64,000 bases of DNA from Thermococcus stetteri (GTDB lineage: Archaea > Methanobacteriota_B > Thermococci > Thermococcales > Thermococcaceae). The stretch spans positions 210,542 to 274,541 of the forward strand of contig NZ_JAGGKB010000003.1 in assembly GCF_017873335.1 (NCBI RefSeq). The letters are read 5' to 3'. The translations under genes and the position numbers were made by a program. Shown piece after piece: positions 12,173 to 20,675 of the stretch. Each line of letters opens with the position of its first letter. Within the stretch, counting starts at the first letter, position 1. The notes below the pieces were generated by a model. The model was not told the origin of the DNA. It saw only the letters and a program-made list of their open reading frames with translations, and ran no database searches.

Positions 12173-12772
12173 ATGAAAAAGCACGGGATTATCCTTTTGA
12201 TACTGCTCCTCACTAGCTTCATAGCGGGATGTATTGGAAGTGCAAATTCGGGAACCACAGCTACCTCATCTACAGGCCCTCAGACGCCATCTGATAAATA
12301 CGTGGATATTAACGGGACAAGGATATACCTCAATGAGATTCACTTTTACATGTACGGGATGAAAACCTGCCCGCACTGCAGGCGCATGCATGAGTGGATA
12401 CCAAAGGAATTTGGGGAGAACTCCCTTACGTACTATGAGATTCTGGACAACAGGACTAACCAGGAGCTGTTCAACCAGCTTGCTCAGTTGATTGGCATAA
12501 CCGGCGTTCCGGCTATAGCGATAACCTACAATGGCACTATACAGGCAGTGTTTGAGGGCGAGTTCAACGTATCGGCAACCCCCGAGATAATTGCAACAGC
12601 CCTGAAGAAAAACAGCTGTATCCTCATTGTTCATGGTAGAGGATATCTCCTGTCGCGTGATGATCCTAAGTCAGAAGTCTTCCTCAATGCGCTTCAGACG
12701 ATTTTCGTGGAGCACAAAAGCGTTGATGTCCAGAGCGTTCTTGCAAAGCTGAAATCGAACTCCACTGAGTGA
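12173..12772 (+). CDS. Thioredoxin-fold lipoprotein with CPHC motif
   Basis: The 199-residue protein starts with a lipoprotein signal (LLLTSFIAGC, Cys20), a Ser/Thr-rich linker, and a thioredoxin-like domain containing MKTCPHCRRMHEWIPKEFGE (redox Cys66 and Cys69) and the cis-Pro segment GVPAIAI. It should act on the outer membrane face in disulfide exchange. The CcdA-like transmembrane electron carrier is encoded next on the same strand, and the pair probably forms an electron relay across the membrane. The C-terminal 45 residues are an extra helical extension. Confidence 0.85.
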   Translation: MKKHGIILLILLLTSFIAGCIGSANSGTTATSSTGPQTPSDKYVDINGTRIYLNEIHFYMYGMKTCPHCRRMHEWIPKEFGENSLTYYEILDNRTNQELFNQLAQLIGITGVPAIAITYNGTIQAVFEGEFNVSATPEIIATALKKNSCILIVHGRGYLLSRDDPKSEVFLNALQTIFVEHKSVDVQSVLAKLKSNSTE

Positions 12773-12833
12773 ACCCTTTGTTTTCAACCTTTTGTTTTAG
12801 AAAAGGAGAAAAACTGGCGGTACAACTATCTCC

Positions 12834-13562
12834 ATGCGAGGGGAAATCAAGCTACTGTTGATAATCCTGCTACTGTCCTTTGGAATCAGCGCACTTGCTC
12901 TATACCTGCTGGGAATCCCCGGGTTCATCCCCCAGTTCTATGCCCTCTCAATGAGCGACTCTATAAACCCATGCACCTTCGTTATATACACGATGCTCCT
13001 GATAGCGCTGTCAGTTAGAAAGGTTGAGAAGAAGCAGCTTTACATAGTCGGTTCCGCGTTCATCCTGGCCGTCTACATTTCATACTACCTTCTCGGAGTC
13101 GGCCTCCGGTACCTCGGGCAATACATTCCCCTCTGGTTCGCGGGCTTCCTGGCAATAGCGTTTGGAGCCTACACCATTGTTACCGGCATCATGGAGAAGT
13201 CGAGGATAGCTGACAAGAAGGGCATTAGAAAGAAGATGTTCAGTACCGAGGCGACTTTTCTAAGCTCCTTCTTCCTCGGTGTCGTAGTCTCGACTACTTT
13301 ACTTCCATGCTCGGCGGGAAGCTACCTTGTCTATGCAACGATTATATCCCACGGTAGCAGGGCGCTCGCATTCCTTCTTCTGGTCCTTTACAACGTAATT
13401 TTCGTCCTGCCTTTGGTGCTCATCCTGCTCACTATGGGAAGCATCTCCGAGAGCAAACGCTTTTCCCAGGCCATTGTCAGGCACAGCAGGGAGCTTTCGG
13501 TCGTCGCTGGAATACTTTTGATAGGGATTGGAGTGTGGGTACTCGTGGGAGGCTCAGTTTAG
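12834..13562 (+). CDS. CcdA/DsbD-like transmembrane thiol carrier
   Basis: The 242-residue protein has six predicted membrane helices. NPCTF (Cys47) in the first helix region and LPCSAGSYLVYA (Cys159) in the fourth are the paired redox cysteines of CcdA/DsbD-beta proteins, which move electrons from cytoplasmic thioredoxin to extracellular thiols. The upstream CPHC lipoprotein is its likely partner. The ribosome site is weak, so it may be translated from its own leader or by read-on from the upstream gene. Its 3' end overlaps the Lrp gene end by 4 bases. Confidence 0.85.
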   Translation: MRGEIKLLLIILLLSFGISALALYLLGIPGFIPQFYALSMSDSINPCTFVIYTMLLIALSVRKVEKKQLYIVGSAFILAVYISYYLLGVGLRYLGQYIPLWFAGFLAIAFGAYTIVTGIMEKSRIADKKGIRKKMFSTEATFLSSFFLGVVVSTTLLPCSAGSYLVYATIISHGSRALAFLLLVLYNVIFVLPLVLILLTMGSISESKRFSQAIVRHSRELSVVAGILLIGIGVWVLVGGSV

Positions 13563-14020
13563 AACACCCTAGCGTAACCCCACTTTCTGACGCTGGTCAG
13601 TATTGAGGTCTCCGTGCTTTTTATCCCGTCTATGCTCCCAAGCTTCTCGATTAGAAAGTCCTCAAGCTCCTTCAAATCCCTGACGGTGACCTGCATCAGT
13701 ATGTCGTGGGCCCCAGTTGCAATGCCGAGGACGTCCACCTCGGGAAGCTTGCTCAGCCTCTCTGCGGCCTCTTTCACTTTTCCCGGCTCGGCATCAACGG
13801 CTATAAACGCCACTATCGAGTAGCCCGCTTTAAACGGGTTTATAAGGGCCGCAAACTTCCGTATAACTCCTTTCTCGGCGAGTTTCTTGACTCTGAGCCT
13901 CACAGTTGATTCAGGAACTCCTATCCTTCTTGCGATCTCGGAGTAGCTTGCCCTTCCGTCTTCCTGGAGGATACGGAGTATTGATCTGTCAAGTGCATCG
14001 AGCTCTTCCGTATTCGTCAT
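13559..14020 (-). CDS. Lrp/AsnC-family transcriptional regulator
   Basis: The 153-residue protein has an N-terminal winged HTH (LDRSILRILQEDGRASYSEI, with VPESTVRLRVKKLAEKG as the recognition part) and a C-terminal RAM/ligand domain (VAFIAVDAEPGKV and GIATGAHDILMQVTV). Such proteins form octamers that sense amino acids. It is divergent from the aminotransferase/racemase pseudogene across a 106-base AT-rich gap, an arrangement that usually means the regulator controls the divergent gene. TATA-like TTTATAATATAG lies on the minus strand near 14050. Confidence 0.9.
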   Translation of the reverse strand: MTNTEELDALDRSILRILQEDGRASYSEIARRIGVPESTVRLRVKKLAEKGVIRKFAALINPFKAGYSIVAFIAVDAEPGKVKEAAERLSKLPEVDVLGIATGAHDILMQVTVRDLKELEDFLIEKLGSIDGIKSTETSILTSVRKWGYARVF

Positions 14021-14126
14021 TCTTAGCCCTCTGTTTGGATGATTTTAACAACTATATTATAAATCTTTCTGCTAAATTAGCAATTTTTGGGCGAAAACGC
14101 TATTAGTTTCAAATGCATATAGTACC

Positions 14127-15471
14127 ATGGTGAACACCGGTATGACACCTGAAGAGGTCGTTGAGAGATACTCTCGTGTCATTTCAAGAGCGTCCTACGT
14201 TACGTACGTGCCCATTGTTCCGTATAGGGCGGAAAACGCCTTCGTGTGGGACATAGAAGGGAGAAAATACATAGACTTCCTCGTAGATGCCGCCGTCCAG
14301 AACGTCGGCCATAACAACCCCAGGTTGTTGATGCAGTGAAGAAAACTGCTGACAGATTGCTCCACTTCACGTTCATTTATGGCTTCCCGGTCGAGCCGCT
14401 GCTTCTCGCGGAGAAGCTGAGGGAGATAGCACCGATTAATGGAGCAAAGGTTGCCTTTGGCCTGAGCGGGAGCGACGCAAACGACGGCGCGATAAAGTTC
14501 ACCAGGGCCTACACTGGGAGGAGGGCCATAATAGGCTACCTCAGGAGCTACTACGGTGCGACCTATGGGGCCATGAGCGTTACAGGCCTCGATTTCGAGG
14601 TCCGCGCGAAGGTCGGGCAGCTCAGCGATGTCCACTTCATACCATTCCCAAACTGCTACCGCTGTCCATTCGGTAAAGAACCGGGGAAATGCAGGATGGA
14701 GTGCGTCTCATTCCTCAAGGAAAAGTTCGAAGGTGAAGTACACGCCGAGGGAACTGCTGCGCTGATAGCGGAGGCAATCCAGGGCGATGCAGGAATGGTA
14801 GTGCCCCCAGAGGGATACTTCAAAGAGATCAAAAGGATACTTGATGAACACGGCATACTGCTCGTCGTTGACGAGGTTCAGAGCGGCCTGGGAAGGACTG
14901 GAAAGTGGTTCGCCATAGAGCACTTCGGTGTCAAGCCCGACATTATAACACTAGCAAAACCTCTAGGCGGCGGACTGCCCATAAGCGCAATAGTTGGTAG
15001 AGAGGAGATAATGAACTCATTACCCCCGCTGGGACATGCGTTTACGATGTCGGGAAATCCTGTCGCGAGCGCCGCCGCTCTGGCGGTAATCGAAGAGATC
15101 GAAGAGAAAAACCTGCTCAAGAGAGCTGAAGTACTTGGAGAGAGGGCAAAAAGACGACTGGAAAAATGAAAAAGAAACACGAGCTGATAGGCGATGTTCG
15201 CGGACTAGGCCTCATGTTGGGCGTTGACCTCGTTAAGGACAGGGAGACGAAAGAGAGGGCATACGACGAGGCCAAAAAGGTCGTCTGGAGGGCCTACGAG
15301 CTGGGCCTGATTGTGGCCTTCCTCCAGGGCAACGTCCTGAGGATAGAGCCGCCCCTGACCATCGAGGAAGAAGTGCTTGATGAGGGATTAGACAAGCTCG
15401 AGGAAGCTATAGAAGACGTTGAAGAAGGCCGCGTACCCGATGAAGTCGTTGAGAAAGTTCAGGGGTGGTAA
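14127..15471 (+). pseudogene. Class III PLP aminotransferase/racemase gene with two single-base deletions
   Basis: Three consecutive ORFs make one PLP fold-type I protein: a substrate-entry N-terminus ([19 protein letters not shown]), [14 protein letters not shown], the [13 protein letters not shown] cofactor motif, the Lys region [15 protein letters not shown], and a C-terminal domain ending [20 protein letters not shown]. The frames break near 14325 (AGGTTGTT where AGGGTTGTT is expected) and near 15165 (GAAAAATG where GAAAAAATG is expected). The span is 1345 bases and becomes exactly 449 codons if two bases are restored. Both losses are in homopolymers, so sequencing error is as likely as true inactivation. 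It resembles the archaeal amino-acid racemase and omega-aminotransferase group. The start may instead be ATG 14142, leaderless behind GCATATAG. Confidence 0.75.
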
Positions 15472-15548
15472 TTAACAACTTTCTGTTTATTTTCTCCACC
15501 ATCCGAAAACTTTTTAAACAAAAACCGACACAGGCTGAGCGGGCTTTA

Positions 15549-16850
15549 ATGGAGAAGGTCGATGTTGTAGAGAAGCCGGTTCTGAAAGTTGGAATAGAGG
15601 AAAAGGTTGAGCCTGCGAAGGCTTTCGTTTTTGGTCTTCAGCACGTCCTTGCAATGTTCGGAGCCACAGTTACAGTGCCGCTGGTTGTTGGCGGGGCAGT
15701 GGGACTCAGCGGAGACCAGGTAGCCATGATGATACAGGCGGTTCTCCTCGCTATGGGCATAGCGACGCTACTTCAGACCCTTATTGGCACCCGCTACCCA
15801 ATAGTCCAGGGATCGAGCTTCGCATTTATTCCCGGGCTGATATCAATAGGTTCAACCATCGGCATGGCGGCCGTTCAAGGTGCACTGATCGTCGGTGGGC
15901 TGATAGAAGGGCTCGTAGGCTGGCTCGGCATCATCGGAAAAGTCAGAAAGCTCTTCACACCGCTCGTCACGGGAGTAACGATAACCCTCATAGGCTTCAG
16001 CCTCGCCAACGTCGCGCTGATGAACTTCTTCAACGCGTATGCAGACCCGAACGGCACAAACGTCTGGAAAGCAGTGCTTGTAGCAACGGTCACGTTCCTC
16101 ACGACGGTTTTCGTGGCACTGAAGGCAAATGGTAGCCTAAAGGCCATGCCAGTAGTGGTGGGCGCAGCAGTTGGATACCTCATCAGCATCCCGCTCGGGC
16201 TTACCAACTTCAGTCTCGTCGAGAGCCTCCCTATGCTCAGCATCCCTAAGCCGTTTCCATGGGGAGCGCCGGTTTTTGATACAGCTGCAATATTCATACT
16301 GCTCTTTGCCTTCATGGTCAGCATAATCGAGAGCGTAGGTGATTATCACGCCATAGCGACCGTAACGGGTGCGGAGATAACGGAGAGGCACATCGGAAGG
16401 GGCATAGGGGCTGAAGGGCTGGCGTGTTCGATAGCTGGCTTTCTTGGCGCCTGCGGTACAACGAGCTATTCCGAGAACATAGGTATGGTCGCTTTAACGA
16501 AAGTGGGCAGCAGGCACGTGGTTCAGATCGGAGCAATGATACTGATATTCCTCTCCCTGTTCCCGAAGTTCGCTGGGTTGCTAGCTTCAATGCCGGCTCC
16601 AGTGCTCGGCGGCCTAACGCTGGCCCTCTACGGGATGATAAGCGTCACTGGTCTCAGGCTGATAAAGGAGAGGGTTGAGTTCACTGACAGGAACGTCCTC
16701 ATTCTGGCGGCCGCACTGATAGCGGGCCTCGGCGCACCTCAGCTCCCCGAGAGTCTGTTCCACGCTCTACCAAGAATAATCTCCAGCATCCTTGAGTCGG
16801 GCATGGCAGTTGGAGCGATAACGGCGATAATTCTTGAGAGGATTCTCTGA
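15549..16850 (+). CDS. Xanthine/uracil (NCS2) permease
   Basis: The 433-residue protein has about 12-14 membrane segments of the NCS2 nucleobase:cation symporter family: AFVFGLQHVLAMFGATVTVP at the N-terminus, QGSSFAFIPG (the substrate Q/E region), and the signature GACGTTSYSENIGMVALTKV in the second half. It should import uracil, xanthine or a related base. An in-frame ATG 28 codons upstream is rejected because the TATA-like CTTTTTAAACA (about 15509-15519) lies between it and the chosen ATG. It follows the aminotransferase gene but has its own promoter. Confidence 0.9.
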   Translation: MEKVDVVEKPVLKVGIEEKVEPAKAFVFGLQHVLAMFGATVTVPLVVGGAVGLSGDQVAMMIQAVLLAMGIATLLQTLIGTRYPIVQGSSFAFIPGLISIGSTIGMAAVQGALIVGGLIEGLVGWLGIIGKVRKLFTPLVTGVTITLIGFSLANVALMNFFNAYADPNGTNVWKAVLVATVTFLTTVFVALKANGSLKAMPVVVGAAVGYLISIPLGLTNFSLVESLPMLSIPKPFPWGAPVFDTAAIFILLFAFMVSIIESVGDYHAIATVTGAEITERHIGRGIGAEGLACSIAGFLGACGTTSYSENIGMVALTKVGSRHVVQIGAMILIFLSLFPKFAGLLASMPAPVLGGLTLALYGMISVTGLRLIKERVEFTDRNVLILAAALIAGLGAPQLPESLFHALPRIISSILESGMAVGAITAIILERIL

Positions 16851-16903
16851 TCTTTCTCTTTTGCATCTTTACCATAGCTCCAAAAGCCGGAAAAGAGGAA
16901 ATC

Positions 16904-17506
16904 TCAGTAAACGACCACTCCAGTATCGTACTCCGGTTTCTGGCCTTTCGGCTCCAGTTCATCTGGGAGCTTTGAGAAGGCGATTATCTGGAACACTTCT
17001 GCTATCAGGAGCAGGATGATGCCAACGAGGATTATCAGCGTTATTGCGCCCCACTTGAGGAAGGTGGCGGTTTTGTCGAACTCCTCAACGCCGGTCAGCC
17101 TGTACATCGTGCGCCAGGTCTTGATGGCGTAGTAGATGCCAATTATCGCCGCGGCCAGCAGGACAAGGACGCCAAGGCCCAGGAAGGATATTCCAACGGT
17201 GGAAATTGAGTCGGCCTCATCGACGAAGGCCGGGATTGAGAGGATTCCAATCGCCACGAAAATTAACGCCACAATGGCGCCTACTATGCCCGAGACGACC
17301 GAGTAGAGGTAGTACTTAAAGGGCCTGTCGTCCCCGAGCTTGTCCCCGATTCCCTTGAGGGAGAGGAGTATGAGAACCTGCCCGACGAGGGAAACCGTGC
17401 TCATTATTATCCTGATGTAGGGAGTTATACCCAGGAATCTGCCCACTATCACGAGAATCGAACCTATCAGACCGTAGTTCTTTTCGCTCTTAATGTTCAC
17501 CGTCAC
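16904..17506 (-). CDS. DUF996 membrane protein
   Basis: The 200-residue protein has five hydrophobic segments, beginning after SEKNYGLIGSILVIVGRFLG. The pattern of a Gly-rich first helix, LISLKGIGDKLGD-like loop and a C-terminal EEFDKTATFLKWGAI segment fits DUF996, an uncharacterised archaeal membrane family. The C-terminus is a short hydrophilic tail. It is a single gene downstream of the mbx operon with its own promoter. Confidence 0.7.
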   Translation of the reverse strand: MTVNIKSEKNYGLIGSILVIVGRFLGITPYIRIIMSTVSLVGQVLILLSLKGIGDKLGDDRPFKYYLYSVVSGIVGAIVALIFVAIGILSIPAFVDEADSISTVGISFLGLGVLVLLAAAIIGIYYAIKTWRTMYRLTGVEEFDKTATFLKWGAITLIILVGIILLLIAEVFQIIAFSKLPDELEPKGQKPEYDTGVVVY

Positions 17507-17606
17507 GGAATCACCCCAGCAGGTTGTTGGGCTTTATAACTTTAAAAGGTTACGCTGGCATAGGGGGCTCCTGAAAACCTAAGGGAATCAAAAGAAAAGA
17601 AGAGGA

Positions 17607-18296
17607 TCACTCCTTCTTCTCCTCGGCTTTGGTCTCAGCCTTTCCGGTGGGTTTCTCTTCCTTCTTCGCCGATGTGGGAGCCTCTTTCTTCTCGGCCGGC
17701 TTCTGTGCTGGCTTTGCCGGCGGCTTCGGCGGCCTGAGGCCGTAGCCCAGTATCTTGAACTGTATCGTCGAGCCGTCGCGGAGGTAGTACGTTACCTCCT
17801 TTGTCTCCTTGTTGAACTTTATCCTTTCGACCGGGAAGCGGTAGTCATTGAACTTCTCGTTCAGCTCCCTGACCTTGTCCGGGTGGATGGGAACCCAGTC
17901 GTAGAGCTGGAGGTCTTCTTCGAGGCCGCCAGTGGTCAGGTAGTAGTTCTCGCTGAAGCCGAGAGCTCCCGTCGGGCAGACATCGACGCAGAACTGGCAG
18001 AACGTACAGCGTCCGTAGTCCACCTTCGGGTGCGGCCTCTTCTCCATCTGGCCGTCCACTTCTATCCACGTCATCTCTATTGCCCTGGCCGGGCATATCT
18101 GGCCGCAGAAGTTACAGCCAATGCACTTCTTCCAGTCGAGTGTGTGGAATCCCCTGTACTTCGGAGCGGGCTCTATCTTCTCATAGGGTATCTTTATCGT
18201 AACCGGCTTCTTGAAGAGGTACTTGATGCCCATCCAGGGCTTGATGAAGGACTTCTTGAGCTTGACCTTTTCCTCACCAACGACTCTCGCGGGCAT
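17607..18296 (-). CDS. mbxN: MBS/Mbx subunit N, NuoI-like 2[4Fe-4S] ferredoxin subunit
   Basis: This is the last gene of the operon. The 229-residue protein carries two [4Fe-4S] motifs, CIGCNFCGQICP and CTFCQFCVDVCP, which receive electrons from reduced ferredoxin and pass them to the J subunit. ATG 18296 follows AGGTGAT; the ATG two codons earlier sits inside that ribosome site. After about residue 183 the sequence becomes an Ala/Lys/Glu/Pro-rich low-complexity tail (PPKPPAKPAQKPAEKKE onward) of some 45 residues. This tail is not needed for the NuoI fold and is a lineage-specific extension. Confidence 0.92.
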   Translation of the reverse strand: MPARVVGEEKVKLKKSFIKPWMGIKYLFKKPVTIKIPYEKIEPAPKYRGFHTLDWKKCIGCNFCGQICPARAIEMTWIEVDGQMEKRPHPKVDYGRCTFCQFCVDVCPTGALGFSENYYLTTGGLEEDLQLYDWVPIHPDKVRELNEKFNDYRFPVERIKFNKETKEVTYYLRDGSTIQFKILGYGLRPPKPPAKPAQKPAEKKEAPTSAKKEEKPTGKAETKAEEKKE

Positions 18297-18301
18297 CTTC
18301 A

Positions 18302-19486
18302 TCACCTGTCTATGTCCGGCGGGCAGTTGTCAAGGGTCTTCAATATGACCGGGACATCAGCGAGGCGCGCTCCCTTCAGGAGCTCCTCAAGCACTGTAAC
18401 ACCGTGGCTCTGGCTCGGACCGCGGAAGTGTGCCCTGTACGGCTTGTGGGTTCCGTCGCTGACGACGAAGACCCCGAAGTCGCCCTTGGTGCTCTCCACG
18501 TGTGCGTAAGCCTCCCCCTTCGGCGGCTTGAACCTCGGGAGGGCCTTAAGCCTGGCGTCCTGAACCATGTAAGGCCCGCTCGGCGGCCCCATGTCGAGAA
18601 GCTGTTCGAGTATGTAAAGATCCTGCTCAATCTCGTACCTCCTGACGAGAACCCTCGCGAGGCTGTCGCCCTCCTTGAGGACTGGAACCTCGAAGTCGAG
18701 CTGGTCGTAGAAGTAGTACGGGTCGTCCTTCCTAACGTCGTAGGGAACGCCGACTGCCCTGAGGTTCGGCCCGGTTACCGCGTGCTTAAGGGCGAACTTC
18801 TTGTCCATAACGCCGACTCCCTCAGTCCTCTCGAACATGATGTAGTTGTCGAAGAGTATCTCGTCGAAGTCCTTCATCTTGCCCTTGATGTACTCAACGG
18901 TGTCCCTGAGCTGGCGGAGCCACCTGTCTCCCGGTATGTCCCTCCTCACACCACCTGGGACGGTGTAGATGTGGTACACCCTTCCCCCGGTGAGCTCCTC
19001 GAAGAGGCGCATGAACCTCTCACGATAGGCCGCCGCCCACTGGCCGGCTGTGTAGAGGCCTATCTCGTTTCCAAAGCCCATTATCCAGAACATCCAGGCG
19101 CTGAGCCTCGCCATCTCGAGGACAACGTTCCTGATCCAGATAGCCCTGTCCGGGACCTCCCATCCGACTATCTCGTCAACTGCCATTGAGTAGATGTTCT
19201 CAGGGACGTCGCTCTCCGGGACACAGATACGGAGGATGAGGGCTATGTTCGTGAAGTACGGCCTCTGCTCGGCGAGCTTCTCGAAACCCCTGTGGAGGAA
19301 GCCTGGGTTTACTATCGCCCTCTCGATCCTGTTGCCGTCCATCTTCAGGATTATGCTGAAGTTCTCCGTTGCCATGTGCTGTGGACCGAAGAACAGCTCG
19401 TAGGTGTCCTCGTCTATCGGGTGGAGGTACATGTCGTGGGCCTTTGCCTCTTCCCTCAACTCCTTCGGAACTTCAAGGTTAGCCAT
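18302..19486 (-). CDS. mbxL: MBS/Mbx subunit L, NuoD-like catalytic subunit lacking the NiFe site
   Basis: The 394-residue protein is homologous to the large subunit of group 4 hydrogenases and complex I NuoD (GPQHMATENFSIILKMDGNR, VNPGFLHRGFEKLAEQRPYF). The two CxxC motifs that hold NiFe in hydrogenases are reduced to one Cys each: ILRICVPESDVPE (Cys88) and TLDNCPPDIDR at the C-terminus (Cys388). This is the known signature of the sulfane-sulfur reductase and excludes a hydrogenase. ATG 19486 is chosen behind GAGGTGATG. It overlaps the downstream gene's ribosome site. Confidence 0.93.
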   Translation of the reverse strand: MANLEVPKELREEAKAHDMYLHPIDEDTYELFFGPQHMATENFSIILKMDGNRIERAIVNPGFLHRGFEKLAEQRPYFTNIALILRICVPESDVPENIYSMAVDEIVGWEVPDRAIWIRNVVLEMARLSAWMFWIMGFGNEIGLYTAGQWAAAYRERFMRLFEELTGGRVYHIYTVPGGVRRDIPGDRWLRQLRDTVEYIKGKMKDFDEILFDNYIMFERTEGVGVMDKKFALKHAVTGPNLRAVGVPYDVRKDDPYYFYDQLDFEVPVLKEGDSLARVLVRRYEIEQDLYILEQLLDMGPPSGPYMVQDARLKALPRFKPPKGEAYAHVESTKGDFGVFVVSDGTHKPYRAHFRGPSQSHGVTVLEELLKGARLADVPVILKTLDNCPPDIDR

Positions 19487-19496
19487 GATCATCACC

Positions 19497-20084
19497 TCAT
19501 ATCACGTAGTTTGTCTTGCTCTCATCATATCTGTCGAAGTCCTTTCCATAGATGGTCTTGACGTAGGACAGCGTGTTGAAGTCCTTCCTGAGCGGGTGCT
19601 TCTCGTACTCCCTTGGCTCGAGGATGAACGGCCCGAGCCTCGGGTTGCCCTCGAAGACTATCCCGAAGAACTCGTGTGCTTCCCTCTCGTAGGTCTCCGC
19701 AACCGGCCAGATGTCCATGACCGTCGGGAGCTTCGCGTCGTCCCTCGGAACCCTCGTCTTCACGAAGGCGTGGACGCTCTCGCTCACGCTCCAGAGCTGG
19801 TAGTTCACCTCGAACTGGCCCTCCTTGAGCCAGTCAACGACGCTTATCTGCATGAGCATCTCAAAGGTTTCGCTCGCGAGCTCAAGGAACTCGTGTATCC
19901 TCTCCGCTGGAACCGTGAACTTAACGCGCCTCTCGCGGATTACCTCTCCCTCGGCGTAGGGTGCCTTTTCAAGGAGCGCCTTCACGATCTTTCCTTCCTT
20001 AGTGTCGGGTAGGGTCGGCTTCTCCTCCACGGTTGCCTCCTCCTGAACCTTTTCCTCAACCTTGGGCTTCTCGTTCATATCCAT
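19497..20084 (-). CDS. mbxK: MBS/Mbx subunit K, NuoC-like
   Basis: The 195-residue protein is the NuoC-type 30-kDa subunit: WSVSESVHAFVKTRVPRDDA and the hallmark AETYEREAHEFFGIVFEGNP, then HPLRKDF. It joins the J-L module in the peripheral arm. The first 30 residues (KPKVEEKVQEEATVEEKP) are a charged, disordered-looking extension. ATG 20084 is chosen because GGAGGTGG lies five bases upstream, and it overlaps the end of mbxJ by 10 bases. The longer upstream reading frame has no coding character. Confidence 0.92.
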   Translation of the reverse strand: MDMNEKPKVEEKVQEEATVEEKPTLPDTKEGKIVKALLEKAPYAEGEVIRERRVKFTVPAERIHEFLELASETFEMLMQISVVDWLKEGQFEVNYQLWSVSESVHAFVKTRVPRDDAKLPTVMDIWPVAETYEREAHEFFGIVFEGNPRLGPFILEPREYEKHPLRKDFNTLSYVKTIYGKDFDRYDESKTNYVI

Positions 20085-20665
20085 GCAAGCCACCTCCTCG
20101 CGTCCTTCTCGCGCCATCCTTCTCCGAAGAGCTCGTCCTGGTTCTTCCTGTACCACTCGTAGTTCTCCTTATACCTCTTCCAGCCGTCGGCTTCACCGCT
20201 CTCGATCTTGCGCATTATCTCCATTATACCGTCCATGACTGCCTCCGCCCTCGGCATGCAGCCGGCTATGGCGACGTCGATCGGGATGTACTTGTCGAGT
20301 TGCTTGACCACGTTGTAGGAGTCCCAGTAGACTCCTCCGTTTATCGGGCAGGAGCCGTGGGCGAGGACGTACTTCGGATCCTGCATCATCTCGTAGGTTA
20401 TGATTATCCTCTTGAGAGTCTTTGGAGTAACGTAGCCCGTGATGAGGAAGAGGTCTGCCATTCTGGGGGCTGGGTTGGGCATTATTCCGAAACGCTCGAA
20501 GTCGTACCTGGCGGTGGCTAACGGAGGCATCTCTATACCGCCGCATCCCGTACAGAACGCCACTATCCAGAGGCTCTTCTTTCTCGCCCACCTGAAGAGG
20601 GGCTCGAAGAGCTGGAACTCCTTCAGTTCGTAGTGTATCACATCACCGTTCTGCATCTCGCTCAT
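20075..20665 (-). CDS. mbxJ: MBS/Mbx subunit J, NuoB-like Fe-S subunit
   Basis: The 196-residue protein is the small Fe-S subunit next to the catalytic site. Its cluster ligands are visible in FCTGCGGIEMPP, HGSCPINGGVYWDS and IAGCMPRAEAVMDG, which fit the single proximal [4Fe-4S] cluster of NuoB and MbhJ. ATG 20665 (MSEMQNGD) follows GAGGTGATGGTG and is preferred to GTG/ATG codons within that sequence. It lies between the NuoH-like M gene and the NuoC-like K gene, the order known for mbx in Pyrococcus. Confidence 0.93.
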   Translation of the reverse strand: MSEMQNGDVIHYELKEFQLFEPLFRWARKKSLWIVAFCTGCGGIEMPPLATARYDFERFGIMPNPAPRMADLFLITGYVTPKTLKRIIITYEMMQDPKYVLAHGSCPINGGVYWDSYNVVKQLDKYIPIDVAIAGCMPRAEAVMDGIMEIMRKIESGEADGWKRYKENYEWYRKNQDELFGEGWREKDARRWLAWI

Positions 20666-20675
20666 CACCATCACC

